Of a stretch of 19,555 bases of DNA, positions 1 through 7,693 are shown one piece after another. This DNA comes from JAVBPP01 sp031549535 (GTDB taxonomy: Bacteria; Bacillota; Clostridia; Oscillospirales; Acutalibacteraceae), in contig JAVBPP010000019.1 of NCBI GenBank assembly GCA_031549535.1, positions 1 to 19,555 of the forward strand, written 5' to 3'. Below the pieces are notes generated by a model. It worked only from the letters and a program-made list of their open reading frames with translations. It had not been told where the DNA came from and searched no databases. A program made the translations under genes and the position numbers. Every line of letters starts with the position of its first letter. Positions within the stretch are counted from its first letter, which is position 1.

Positions 1-35
1 GGACGCCTTTTGGGAGTTTCAGTTTCAGCGAGATA

Positions 36-67
36 TTCCTCCTGCACCAAACAGTAGTAAAACGCGG
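36..67 (+). mobile_element. Broken end of the TA-flanked palindromic element
   Basis: A TA dinucleotide at 34-35 is followed by TTCCTCCTGCACC and a CAGTAGTAAAA block. This is the same end sequence as the complete copies at 10569 and 15055. The core and the opposite end are missing: after about 67 the sequence runs into unrelated DNA and then the GC-rich repeats. I read it as a truncated copy; the right boundary is approximate. Confidence 0.6.
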
Positions 68-103
68 ATGAAGCCGGCATAAGTCATTCGGGGGGCCTGT
101 GCT

Positions 104-482
104 GAGGCCGGTTTCCTGTGGCAAACGGCTTCCACCGGAAACGACGGTGCGTCTAGGAAGCCGCACCCTACGCGATATGCCCCATAATTTCCGCCGACGC
201 CGTTCGGCCAGCCAATCCTGGCCTCCCTCGCCGAGGGAGGTGTCCCCGCAGGGACGCAGGGAGTCTCCGGGTTGGCTCGCCGTAGATGTGGCGCGCCGAC
301 GCCCCCGCCGTCCCGATGCCGGTTTCCTGCGGCAAACGGCATTCACCGGGAACGGCGGTGCGCCCGGTGTGCGCACCCTACGCATTGCACCCCGCAATGT
401 CCGCTGTAGCGCGCCCACGTCGTCCCGATGCCGGTTTCCTGCGGCAAACGGCTTCCAGAGGGAACGGCAGTGCGTCCTACGC
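104..482 (+). repeat. GC-rich interspersed repeat array, first copy
   Basis: The array has three degenerate copies of one unit, at about 104-173, 314-388 and 427-482. They share GCCGGTTTCCTGYGGCAAAC and a downstream GGTGCG...CCCTACG block. Between the first two is a different unit (about 187-284) holding a hairpin, CCTCCCTC/GAGGGAGG at 222-240, and TCCCCGCAGGGA. Short linkers (about 284-314 and 395-427) look alike and resemble the linkers of the second array. The same units occur in opposite orientation at 9660-9990. The open frames through this stretch have no ribosome binding sites or protein-like features, so I treat it as non-coding. No transposase lies nearby. Apart from this and the broken element at 36, I see nothing in 1-524. 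Confidence 0.8.
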
Positions 483-524
483 CCCGCAAATTCCGCCGCC
501 GTCCGAAATTCCCCCAATTGCCTA

Positions 525-574
525 TTGACAAAAAAGAAAAAGAGGGTTAGACTACATTACATAAGTAATGTAGT
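525..574 (+). promoter_or_regulatory. Promoter and palindromic operator of the YtrA-type operon
   Basis: A TTGACA box at 525-530 is followed after 17 bases by TAGACT (548-553), a fair -10. Overlapping the -10 and the start region is a perfect 10-bp inverted repeat, ACTACATTAC / GTAATGTAGT, with spacer ATAA (551-574). YtrA-type GntR repressors commonly bind such palindromes in their own promoters, so this is very probably the autoregulatory operator of the gene starting at 600. Confidence 0.8.
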
Positions 575-599
575 ATTGCGGGCGGGAGGAAAAAGACGC

Positions 600-974
600 A
601 TGCGCATTGACTTTCAAAGCATTGTTCCGATTTATCTGCAGGTTGCGCAGGCGATTGAAAACGACATTGCCGCAGGCTCACTGGCGGAGGGTGCGGCGGT
701 CTATTCCCAGCTGACCCTTGCGCGGGAGTTGGGCATCAACCCCGCCACCGCGGCAAAAGGCATCAACCAACTGGTGCAAACCGGCATTCTCGTGAAACAG
801 CGCGGCCTTTCAATGACCGTTGCGCCGGGCGCAAGGGAGCGGCTGCTGCGCGAGAAGCGGGAGAGCTCCTTTCGCGAGCTTGCCGCCCGCTTAAAGCGGG
901 AGGCAGACATGCTGGGCCTCAGCCGCGAGCAGCTTGTCGCCGCCATTTTTAAGGACGGGGAGGCAGAAGTATGA
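600..974 (+). CDS. GntR-family (YtrA subfamily) transcriptional regulator
   Basis: This 124-residue protein has an N-terminal winged helix-turn-helix (about residues 8-75: PIYLQVAQAIENDIAAG, then LARELGINPATAAKGINQL) and a short helical tail of about 45 residues. The lack of a long effector domain is the YtrA-subfamily pattern. I chose ATG 600 because GGGAGGA lies 6-10 bases upstream; longer upstream frames run into the GC-rich repeats and are not credible. The gene sits just behind a palindromic operator and overlaps the ABC ATPase gene by ATGA. Family knowledge suggests a repressor of this operon that responds to cell-envelope stress or an antimicrobial; the ligand cannot be read from the sequence. 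Confidence 0.9.
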   Translation: MRIDFQSIVPIYLQVAQAIENDIAAGSLAEGAAVYSQLTLARELGINPATAAKGINQLVQTGILVKQRGLSMTVAPGARERLLREKRESSFRELAARLKREADMLGLSREQLVAAIFKDGEAEV

Positions 975-1897
975 CGCAGCCTATCATCCAATGCTTGGAG
1001 CTTGGCAAGCGCTACACAAAAAGCGCCGCGCTCCGGCAGCTTAGCTTTTGTTTGGAGGAAAACGGCATTGTCGGCCTGATTGGGCGCAACGGCAGCGGTA
1101 AAACAACGCTGATGCGGCTGTGCGCCGGGCAGATACAGCCCACGCAGGGCGAGGTGCGCCTGTTCGGCGAAACGCCTATGGATAACCTCTGCGTGCTGTA
1201 TCGTTTGATTTACAGCCACCCTAACCTGCGCTATATCAGTTCTTGCACCCTGAAGGGGGTGCTTGTGCAGTATGCAAGGCTCTTTCCAAATTTTGACAGT
1301 CTCTTTGCCGAAAAACTGATCGCCCATTTTGGGCTGGATGCCAAGAGGAAATGCAGCGACCTTTCTCAGGGGACGGCCGCCCTGTTTCACTTTATCTGCG
1401 CGCTCTCCTGCCGGGCGCCTTTGACCATGCTGGATGAACCGATGCTGGGCATGGATATTGCGGTGCGCAAGGAAGTGTATGAAATTTTGCTGCGGGATTA
1501 TGCGGAGCATCCGCGCCTGTTCTTCATCTCCAGCCACCTGCTTGCGGAGTTGGAGCCGATTTTGACAGAGCTTGTTTTGCTGCATAACGGAAGCCTTATA
1601 TTGCACCAAAGCATGGAGGACCTGCGCCGCAGCGCCTACCGCGCCGCCGGAACGCGGGCACAGCTGAACATGTTTTGTGAGGGGCGCAACGTGATTCACC
1701 GCAAAAACGGCGAAATGGAGGATTTCGCCGTGATTCTGGAGATTCCGGATGCCGCCGCACAAGCCGCCGCGCAACAGGCCGGCCTGCAATTGACCGCCAT
1801 TGGCGCCGAGGAACTGTGCATCTATCTCACAGGCGACAGCCGGAGTGGGGATTTGGATGCGTTATGGCAAATAAATGGAGATTGGTGTGAGAGGTAG
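971..1897 (+). CDS. ABC transporter ATP-binding protein
   Basis: A 308-residue nucleotide-binding subunit. It has Walker A GRNGSGKTT (residues 38-46), a Q-loop region, an atypical signature DLSQGTAALF in place of LSGGQ, Walker B TMLDEPMLGMD and the H-loop ISSHLLAELE. About 80 residues follow the ATPase core, as in exporters of the YtrB/BcrA type. The start codon overlaps the regulator's stop (ATGA), so the two are translationally coupled. The permease gene starts five bases after this stop. It should energise the permease downstream, but that partner is interrupted here, so a working transporter is in doubt. Confidence 0.92.
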   Translation: MTQPIIQCLELGKRYTKSAALRQLSFCLEENGIVGLIGRNGSGKTTLMRLCAGQIQPTQGEVRLFGETPMDNLCVLYRLIYSHPNLRYISSCTLKGVLVQYARLFPNFDSLFAEKLIAHFGLDAKRKCSDLSQGTAALFHFICALSCRAPLTMLDEPMLGMDIAVRKEVYEILLRDYAEHPRLFFISSHLLAELEPILTELVLLHNGSLILHQSMEDLRRSAYRAAGTRAQLNMFCEGRNVIHRKNGEMEDFAVILEIPDAAAQAAAQQAGLQLTAIGAEELCIYLTGDSRSGDLDALWQINGDWCER

Positions 1898-1901
1898 CGA
1901 T

Positions 1902-3318
1902 ATGATGTTTCCGAACAAAATAGAATGGAACAATGCGTGGTTGTTGGCGCGGCTGCCCTACCACGGGCGGCGGCGTTTCCTGCTTCTCCTGCTGTGTTGT
2001 TTTGCGGTAAGCGCCGGCACCATTATTTTATCCATTACGGGTATTTCTCATTTGCTTGGCGACCCGTTACAGCCCGTTCATTTTTTTGATGATTTCCAGG
2101 GCACGGCTATCCTGCTGCTGGTCTCCCTGTTCTGCATGCATGCTGTCTTATATCACACGAGGAGGGAACGCCTGTCTGCGTTTCCCCAAACCAGAGGCAG
2201 CCGCTTTCTGGCCGGGCAAATACAGCTGTGCGCCCTGCTTTTGCTGTGCACCCTGTTGTATGCCAGCGCCATTTTGCTGCAATACGGTGTGCTTAGCGCA
2301 GCTGTACGGCGGTATCCGCAGCTGCATTTTGTGCATGCCATGGGCGTGAACGCGTTTCTATGCGGTGTAGCCGTCAGCCTTGTTTACGCCTGGCTTTTTT
2401 GCTGCGCAGCCAGCCTTCTGCTTGCGCTGCTGCGCAAATGCCCGCTGATAACACTTTTGGCACTTGCTTCTGTTTTGGCTTACGCCATCATCGCCGAAGA
2501 ATACTTTCTGACACAGGAAATACCCCTGCTTTCCCCGATGTATACCTTCCTGTTCCGGGAAGACTCTGTGCCGCTCTTCTTTCTCAAGAGCGTTCCGCTG
2601 TGCTTCCTGCTCTGCTATATGGCTTATTTCATTGCCTGCCGCACCCCGGCGGAGGAAAGCCATTCCTGGAAGAAGGGGTTAACCCGCGCACTGATTACCG
2701 CCTTGGTTTTGATGCTTATTCCGCGGCTGCTTTTTCACGACGCAAATGAGAACACGATGCCGGCGCAGGATACGACACCGGCGGTGGAGCATCGCACCGT
2801 ACTGGATGCCGCGAACCTTGCACAGGGCTCAGAGCTTGTGTTGTTTGCGCAGCAGATGGAGGGGGACTCCGTGGTCTTTCCCGATCTTCCGCAGATGCCC
2901 CGCTTTCGCGTGCGGTATCACGCGCAGGAGCTGCGGGAGTTTCGCGGTGAAAAAATTCAAATTATTACTCCGGCACTTAACAGTAGTTAATTTTGCGGGC
3001 TGAAATGCTTGGATTTAAGGGATTTTAGCCCGCAAAATTTTTACTACTGTTTGGTGCAGGAATAATTTCTACCGTTACCCCGCGCTTGTGTTTCAAGGCA
3101 GAGACGTTTTCCCCTATCTCTCCCCGGAATTGCAGCTCATCCGGGAGGGAAACACCCTGTATGTTATCCCGCGGCACGATATAGAGGCGCGCGTTATCTG
3201 TTTGCCGATGAATCCGCAGCTGCGGCAATTCCGTTCGTTTCAGCAGGCGGGCATGTACCCGGACGGCAACAAACAACTGCAATACGAGGGCGAACTTCGC
3301 ATCACCGTCATCCCCTAA
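1902..3318 (+). pseudogene. ABC transporter permease, split by a 98-bp palindromic element
   Basis: The start ATG at 1902 follows GAGAGG. The first part codes for about seven hydrophobic segments (for example FLLLLLCCFAVSAG near residue 25 and ALITALVLMLIPRLLF near residue 270), so this is the integral membrane subunit paired with the ATPase. After residue IQI, the frame enters the element at 2965-3062 and stops at TAA 2988-2990. After the element the same protein resumes as FYRYPALVFQGRDVFPYL and ends at 3316-3318 in a soluble-looking C-terminal part. Removing the element and one TA gives an open frame reading through QINFYRYP. The truncated product lacks about 85 C-terminal residues. All membrane segments precede the break, so some function may remain. 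Confidence 0.82.
2965..3062 (-). mobile_element. TA-flanked palindromic element (MITE-like), inside the permease gene
   Basis: The element is bordered by TA at 2963-2964 and 3063-3064. The left end is TTACTCCGGCACTTAACAG and the right end, read on the other strand, is TTCCTGCACCAAACAGTAGT. Long inner arms, TTTTGCGGGCT and AGCCCGCAAAA, flank a core with ATGCTTGGATTTAAGGGAT. Read on the minus strand, the core matches the copies at 10569 and 15055 (AAATCCC...AAGCATTT). The right end lacks three bases found in the other copies. It has no coding capacity. Confidence 0.8.
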
Positions 3319-3342
3319 CCGGGATGGGTCGAAGTAATCGGA

Positions 3343-4683
3343 TTAATACGAGCCGAAATACCGCTCAATTTCCCAGCGGGAAATGCTGGTGCGGAAGGAC
3401 TTCCATTCCTCGCGCTTGGCGGTGAGGTATTTTTCAAACACGTGGCTGCCGAGCACCTCCCGCATGAATTCGCTGTTCTGGAAAAAGCCGATGGCCTCCT
3501 CCAGCGAGCGGGGCAGGGTTTCGATGCCGCCCTGTTTGCGCTGGGATTTCGTCATGTCGTAAACATTGGAATCTGTGGCCAGCGGGGGGAGCAGGGCGTT
3601 GCGGATGCCGTCCAACCCCGCCATCAGGCAGCTTGCCATTTCCAGGTAGGGGTTGCAGGCCGGGTCGGGGCAGCGCAGCTCAATGCGGGTGCCCGTGCCG
3701 CGCGCCGTTGGGACGCGGATGAGCGGACTGCGGTTTTTTGCCGACCAGGCAATATAAACAGGGGCTTCATAGCCCGGCACCAGGCGCTTGTAAGAGTTCA
3801 CCAGCGGATTGGTCACCAGTGTCATTTCCTTGATGCGGGCAAGGATGCCCGCGATAAACTGATAGGCCTCTTCGCTCAAGGCGATGGGGTCTTTTTCGTC
3901 GTAAAAGGCATTTTTCTTCCCGCGGAAGAGGGACATGTTTGTATGCATGCCGGAGCCCGCCATGTCGGCCAGGGGCTTGGGCATAAAGGTGGCGTGCAGC
4001 CCATGCTGCTGGGCAATGGACTTCACCACATATTTAAAGGTCATTACATTATCCGCCGTGCGCAGAACCTCGTCATACTTAAAGTCAATTTCGTGCTGGG
4101 CAACGGCGTCCTCGTGGTGCGCCGCCTCAATTTCAAAGCCCATTTCCTCCAGCGCAAGGCAGATATCGCGCCGGCAGGTTTCGCCCCTGTCCACAGGGCC
4201 CAGCTCAAAATAACCGCCCTCGTCGTAGGTGGTCATGGTCGGGCGCCCGTTTTCATCCGTGTTAAACAGGAAAAACTCACATTCCGGGCCAACATTAAAG
4301 GCGTAACCCATGCGCTCCGCCTCCGCAACCGCGCGTTTGAGCACATAGCGGGGGTCGCCCTCAAAGGGGTGGCCGTCGTCGCAATACACGTCACAAATCA
4401 GGCGGGCGACCTTGTGCCCTTGATGCTGCATCCAGGGAAAAATCACGAAGGAGTCCAAATCCGGATATAGGAACATGTCCGATTCCTCAATGCGCACAAA
4501 GCCCTCAATAGAGGAGCCGTCGAACATGCATTTATTATCCAGCGCCTTCGCCAGCTGGCTGCGCGTGAGCGCCACGTTTTTCAGCGTGCCGAGGATGTCC
4601 GTAAATTGCAGATGGATGAACCGCACATCCTCCTGCTCCACGATGCGAATGATGTCCTCTTTGCTGTATTTGCCCTTGCTCAT
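3343..4683 (-). CDS. glnA: Type I glutamine synthetase
   Basis: This 446-residue enzyme makes glutamine from glutamate, ammonia and ATP in the cytoplasm. Visible family motifs are the beta-grasp N-terminal part (FTDILGTLKN, FDGSSIEGF), the metal/substrate segment GPECEFFLF, the central FMPKPLADMAGSGMHTNMSL, the flap NSYKRLVPGYEAP with its catalytic Glu, and NRSPLIRVP. The length near 445 and the NVYDMTKSQRK region, in place of the adenylylation-tyrosine context of the enteric enzyme, fit the Gram-positive type I-alpha form, which is controlled by feedback and regulator binding. I chose ATG 4683 (GGGGG about nine bases upstream); GTG at 4689 is an alternative. Its mRNA leader begins with a 50-bp palindromic element. 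Confidence 0.96.
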   Translation of the reverse strand: MSKGKYSKEDIIRIVEQEDVRFIHLQFTDILGTLKNVALTRSQLAKALDNKCMFDGSSIEGFVRIEESDMFLYPDLDSFVIFPWMQHQGHKVARLICDVYCDDGHPFEGDPRYVLKRAVAEAERMGYAFNVGPECEFFLFNTDENGRPTMTTYDEGGYFELGPVDRGETCRRDICLALEEMGFEIEAAHHEDAVAQHEIDFKYDEVLRTADNVMTFKYVVKSIAQQHGLHATFMPKPLADMAGSGMHTNMSLFRGKKNAFYDEKDPIALSEEAYQFIAGILARIKEMTLVTNPLVNSYKRLVPGYEAPVYIAWSAKNRSPLIRVPTARGTGTRIELRCPDPACNPYLEMASCLMAGLDGIRNALLPPLATDSNVYDMTKSQRKQGGIETLPRSLEEAIGFFQNSEFMREVLGSHVFEKYLTAKREEWKSFRTSISRWEIERYFGSY

Positions 4684-4710
4684 GCTCACATGCCCCCAGT
4701 TTTTTTAATA

Positions 4711-4760
4711 TTACTCCGGCACCCAACAGTAGTTATAACTACTGTTGGGTGTAGGTGTAA
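4711..4760 (-). mobile_element. Short palindromic element in the glnA leader
   Basis: This 50-bp copy is flanked by TA at 4709-4710 and 4761-4762. It is nearly all inverted repeat, with TTACTCCGGCACCCAACAG on one side and CTGTTGGGTGTAGGTGTAA on the other around AGTTATAACT. The central core of the full-length copies is absent. The predicted glnA transcription start (about 4761) abuts its edge, so the glnA mRNA would start with this stem-loop. Confidence 0.8.
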
Positions 4761-4767
4761 TAGAATA

Positions 4768-4796
4768 AGTATACAATCCGGGGAAATCCTTGTCAA
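4768..4796 (-). promoter_or_regulatory. glnA promoter
   Basis: On the minus strand, TTGACA (4796-4791), 17 bases, then TATACT (4773-4768) form a near-consensus sigma-A promoter. The expected start is about 4761, directly at the end of the palindromic element. Confidence 0.85.
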
Positions 4797-4863
4797 ATCC
4801 TTTTTATGCAGTATTCCGAGCAGATTTAACGCCGCAGAACGGGAAATAAACCGCAAAGACGAG

Positions 4864-4892
4864 TTGGTTTTCGGATTAATTGACTATATAAG
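4864..4892 (+). promoter_or_regulatory. Promoter of the glycosyltransferase gene
   Basis: TTGGTT (4864-4869), a 17-base spacer and TATAAG (4887-4892) lie about 50 bases ahead of the start codon at 4946. It points away from the glnA promoter. Confidence 0.55.
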
Positions 4893-4945
4893 TGAACTCC
4901 GCGCCGCTCCCGCGCATACGCTGGGGCAAAGGGAGTTGACAACGC

Positions 4946-6016
4946 ATGGTAACCATCAGCCTTTGTATGATTGTCAAAAACGAAGAAGCCGTGCTCGCGC
5001 GCTGCCTGGACAGCGTGAAGGACGCGGTGGATGAAATCATCATTGCCGATACCGGCTCCACGGATAACACAGTCGCCATCGCGCGGCGCTATACCCAAAA
5101 GGTCTTCAGCTACTTATGGAGCAACGATTTTTCCAAGGCGCGTAACTACGCCTATTCTCAGGCGACGATGGACTATCAGCTCTGGCTGGACGCGGACGAC
5201 ATCCTTGAGCCGGAGCAGTTGGAGAAGCTGAAACAGCTGAAGGCAACGCTTTCGCCCACTGTGGATATGGTGACGATGCTGTATCACACACATCTGAACG
5301 CGGACGGCACGCCCCTTTCCACCACAACGCGCGAGCGGCTGACGAAAACCGCGCGCGGCTACCGCTGGATTGACGCAGTGCATGAATGCATTCCGTTGCA
5401 GGGCAATATTTTTTATTCCGACATTGCCGTCACCCACAGCAAATCCGCCGCAGGGGGCGACCCGGAGCGAAATTTGCGCATTTATGAGGAGCTGTTGCGA
5501 GCGGGGGCTCCGTTTACCCCGCGCCAGCGCTACTATTACGCGAGGGAGCTGAAGGACCACGGGCGCTGGGCGGAGGCTGCGGAGCAGTTTTTAAAGTTCC
5601 TTGCCAGTGACGAGGGCTGGGCGGAGGACAACATTGCCGCCTGTTTTGACGCGGCGGTCTGCCTGCGTGAGCTGGGCGCGGAAAACCAGCGGCTCTCCCC
5701 CCTGCTGCGCAGCTTTTCTTACGGCACGCCCCGCGCCGAAATCTGCTGTGAGCTGGGCTATTACTACAAATCACAGGGCGACACCAAGCAGGCGGTGGAT
5801 TGGTTCCTGTTTGCGGCCGGCCTTGAGCCCCCGCCCTTTGCGGGCTTTATTTTGCAGGATTATTGGGGCTATATCCCCAACCTGGAGCTGTGCGTGCTCT
5901 TTGACGCGCAGGGTGACAGGGAAAAGGCGCGGCACTACAACGAGCAGGCCGCGCGCTACAAGCCGGATTCCGCCGCCGTTGCCTATAACCGTGCGTATTT
6001 TGCGTCACTCGAATAG
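4946..6016 (+). CDS. Family 2 glycosyltransferase with C-terminal TPR-like region
   Basis: This 356-residue protein opens with the GT-A fold of glycosyltransferase family 2: ISLCMIVKNEEAVLARCL (residues 4-21), DEIIIADTGSTDNT (29-42) and the nucleotide-sugar/metal motif LDADD (81-85). YRWIDAVHECI (around 137) is typical of the TPR-containing branch. The rest is helical and repeat-like (YYYARELKDHGRWAEAAEQF, ELGYYYKSQGDTKQAVDWF), which suggests tetratricopeptide units that bind the acceptor. There are no membrane segments, so the enzyme is cytosolic. Sugar and acceptor are unknown; some relatives glycosylate peptides or proteins, others polysaccharides. AGGGAG lies upstream of ATG 4946. It is a single-gene unit ended by the terminator at 6043. 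Confidence 0.88.
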   Translation: MVTISLCMIVKNEEAVLARCLDSVKDAVDEIIIADTGSTDNTVAIARRYTQKVFSYLWSNDFSKARNYAYSQATMDYQLWLDADDILEPEQLEKLKQLKATLSPTVDMVTMLYHTHLNADGTPLSTTTRERLTKTARGYRWIDAVHECIPLQGNIFYSDIAVTHSKSAAGGDPERNLRIYEELLRAGAPFTPRQRYYYARELKDHGRWAEAAEQFLKFLASDEGWAEDNIAACFDAAVCLRELGAENQRLSPLLRSFSYGTPRAEICCELGYYYKSQGDTKQAVDWFLFAAGLEPPPFAGFILQDYWGYIPNLELCVLFDAQGDREKARHYNEQAARYKPDSAAVAYNRAYFASLE

Positions 6017-6032
6017 ATGAACGCTTGGCATC

Positions 6033-6080
6033 AAAAACCAAAAAACCAGCTGCCCTATTGGGCTGCTGGTTTCTTTTGGG
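6033..6080. terminator. Bidirectional terminator between glycosyltransferase and 5S rRNA
   Basis: AAACCAGC (6043-6050) pairs with GCTGGTTT (6065-6072), extended by TGCCC/GGGCT with one mismatch and a TATT loop. On the plus strand the stem is followed by CTTTT. On the minus strand it is followed by TTTTTTGGTTTTT, so it should end the 5S transcript best and the glycosyltransferase transcript as well. Confidence 0.85.
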
Positions 6081-6082
6081 TA

Positions 6083-6196
6083 TCGGCACTGTCCTATCTT
6101 CCCGGGCGGTCACCCACCGAGTATTGTCGGCACTGATAAGCTTAACTACCGTGTTCGGGATGGGAACGGGTGGAACCTCATCGTCATAAGCACCGA
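6083..6196 (-). rRNA. rrf: 5S ribosomal RNA, free-standing
   Basis: The minus strand carries the universal 5S core CCCGTTCCCATCCCGAACAC, followed by GGTAGTTAAGC, and the later GGTGGGTGACCGCCCGGGA. The ends pair as helix I (TCGGTGCT with AGTGCCGA), giving a gene of about 114 bases, a normal size. No 23S or 16S sequence lies on either side: a flavin reductase gene is upstream and the terminator is immediately downstream. It has its own promoter, so this is an isolated 5S gene rather than the end of an rRNA operon. The exact ends could differ by one or two bases. Confidence 0.95.
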
Positions 6197-6244
6197 TTCT
6201 CACGCAGCTTGTCGCGTTTGCGTTCCGCGTGAAAGTGTAATAGG

Positions 6245-6273
6245 ATTATAGCACCGGCTTTCCGGAAATGCAA
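6245..6273 (-). promoter_or_regulatory. Promoter of the free-standing 5S rRNA gene
   Basis: On the minus strand, TTGCAT (6273-6268), 17 bases and TATAAT (6250-6245) are followed about 50 bases later by the 5S gene. The leader contains TCACGC and GCGTGA, which can pair and may form a processing stem ahead of the mature 5' end. Confidence 0.75.
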
Positions 6274-6331
6274 GCGATTTTTGAAAAAAATGTGTATTTT
6301 TTTCATCTTTGTCAAAGGGTACAGAATTTTC

Positions 6332-6835
6332 TTATTTCTTCAAGTAGGCCTTAGTGATTTCACCGATAAACACGCTGTGATAGTCTGCGCCCGGGTAGTT
6401 CCCGGCAATGCTTTCGTCCAAAAAGCCGGCCGGGTCAAGCTGTTGCACGGCTATTTTACGGCAGACCAGCACCTCCCGCGCCTGCTCAAAGAAAACACTG
6501 CCATCCTGAAAAACGGGCACAAGGCCGGTCTGCTGCGCCTTATCCACATCGCGCCCGCTCTTTGCGCCGCAAAAGCGCAGAATATCCTGCTGCGCCTTGT
6601 CAAAAAAGCTGAGCGTAAAACATGCACTGCGCTCTAAAAATTCGTGTGTGTAGCGCTGCGGACGCACAAAGGCGAAGGCGGCGTCCTTGCCCCAAAGCTC
6701 CCCCAGCGCGCCCCAGCTGACCGTCATGGTGTTATAGCCGCTTTCGTCCCCGGCGCTCAGCAGCGCCCAGTTGTCAGAAATCAGCTCAAACACACTTTTG
6801 CTCAGCTCCCGCGGATTGATTGGTTGAAATGGCAT
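6332..6835 (-). CDS. Flavin reductase-like (FMN-binding split barrel) protein
   Basis: This 167-residue protein matches the flavin reductase-like domain family: NWALLSAGDESGYNTMTVSWGA near residues 23-44, followed by FVRPQRYTHEFLERS and CFTLSFFD. The domain binds FMN and serves as NAD(P)H:flavin oxidoreductase or, in many anaerobes, a flavoredoxin-like electron carrier. The start ATG 6835 is supported by GGGGGAG upstream. It stands alone and divergent from the TIM-barrel operon; no terminator is seen between its stop and the 5S promoter. The true electron partner cannot be told from the sequence. Confidence 0.88.
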   Translation of the reverse strand: MPFQPINPRELSKSVFELISDNWALLSAGDESGYNTMTVSWGALGELWGKDAAFAFVRPQRYTHEFLERSACFTLSFFDKAQQDILRFCGAKSGRDVDKAQQTGLVPVFQDGSVFFEQAREVLVCRKIAVQQLDPAGFLDESIAGNYPGADYHSVFIGEITKAYLKK

Positions 6836-6875
6836 AAACGAACTCCCCCATCTATTCTATAAAGATATTGGTATT

Positions 6876-6904
6876 ATTATATTCAATTTTGAACAAACTG
6901 GCAA
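6876..6904 (-). promoter_or_regulatory. Promoter of the flavin reductase-like gene
   Basis: On the minus strand, TTGCCA (6904-6899) and TATAAT (6881-6876) are 17 bases apart, about 40 bases before the start codon at 6835. Confidence 0.75.
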
Positions 6905-6931
6905 TAGACTTTTAAATTTGTGTCATAAGAA

Positions 6932-6960
6932 TTGTTATTAACGCCAAAAAAAGGTATGAT
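6932..6960 (+). promoter_or_regulatory. Promoter of the TIM-barrel/glycosidase/esterase operon
   Basis: TTGTTA (6932-6937), 17 bases and TATGAT (6955-6960) stand about 28 bases ahead of ATG 6989. No operator-like inverted repeat is obvious. Confidence 0.65.
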
Positions 6961-6988
6961 AGAGAAAAGAGAAAAGGAGAGATGTAAC

Positions 6989-7672
6989 ATGAAAGAAAGG
7001 AATGCACCGGAATTAAAAGGCTCTCTGCGCGACTTTATGCTCAAGGTGCCCGAGCCCATCTACGGCTGCTCCGGCATTAAAATCCGGGGGCGGCGCATGA
7101 AATCCGTTTTGTTTTCAACAGATGCCTGCATTATCTGCAACTGCAACGCGGACGCGGTGATTGCCGTTTACCCCTTTACGCCGCAGCCTGTGATTACGGA
7201 GGCGGTGATGAAGGTGGCCAATGTGCCCGTGCTTGTGGGCGTTGGCGGCGGCTTGACGCAGGGCATCCGCGTAGTGAACCTGGCTTTGCACGCGGAGTTT
7301 CAGGGGGCACTCGGCGTGGTTGTCAATGCGCCGACGAAAAACGAGGTCATTCGCCAGCTCAAGAAAACAATTGATATCCCCGTGGTCGTCACCGTGCTTT
7401 CGGATCAAGAGGATATCGAAGCGCGGCTGGAAGCGGGGACGGATATCCTCAACATTTCAGCCGCAGGGAGCACCCCTGCCGTTGTGCGGCAGATTCGGGA
7501 GCGTTACCCGGATATCCCCATCATTGCCACCGGAGGCCCCACGCCGGAGAGCATCCAGGCCACCGTGGAGGCGGGCGCAAACTGCATCACCTGGACGCCG
7601 CCCTCAAACGGCGAAATTTTCCGCGGCATTATGGAGGCATACCGCCAGGGGAAGCCGCACCCGGATTACTGA
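6989..7672 (+). CDS. TIM-barrel protein of unknown function
   Basis: This 227-residue protein has the alternating strand-helix pattern of a (beta/alpha)8 barrel: ADAVIAVYPF, VPVLVGVGGGLTQG, ALGVVVNAPT, DIPVVVTVLS, GTDILNISAAG, IPIIATGGPTPESI, AGANCITWTPPS. The late IIATGGPTPESI loop resembles phosphate-binding loops of IMP dehydrogenase, thiazole synthase and related barrels, so a phosphorylated ligand or FMN is plausible. Cysteines cluster at DACIICNCNA, which is unusual. AAAGGAGA precedes ATG 6989. It is the first gene of a three-gene operon with a GH29-like glycosidase and an esterase, but I cannot assign a reaction. Confidence 0.85.
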   Translation: MKERNAPELKGSLRDFMLKVPEPIYGCSGIKIRGRRMKSVLFSTDACIICNCNADAVIAVYPFTPQPVITEAVMKVANVPVLVGVGGGLTQGIRVVNLALHAEFQGALGVVVNAPTKNEVIRQLKKTIDIPVVVTVLSDQEDIEARLEAGTDILNISAAGSTPAVVRQIRERYPDIPIIATGGPTPESIQATVEAGANCITWTPPSNGEIFRGIMEAYRQGKPHPDY

Positions 7673-7693
7673 TGATTTCAAAGGAGACAGACC

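Noticed and set aside
99..599. Long N-terminal extension of the GntR regulator frame
   Set aside because: It is a translation of the GC-rich repeats and crosses the promoter and operator; ATG 600 has the ribosome site and gives the normal family length.
3442..4470. 342-residue open frame on the plus strand
   Set aside because: It is the antisense shadow of glnA, rich in His and Arg, with no ribosome site.
5847..6203. Open frame on the minus strand covering the 5S region
   Set aside because: The sequence is a complete 5S rRNA with promoter and terminator; the frame is coincidental.
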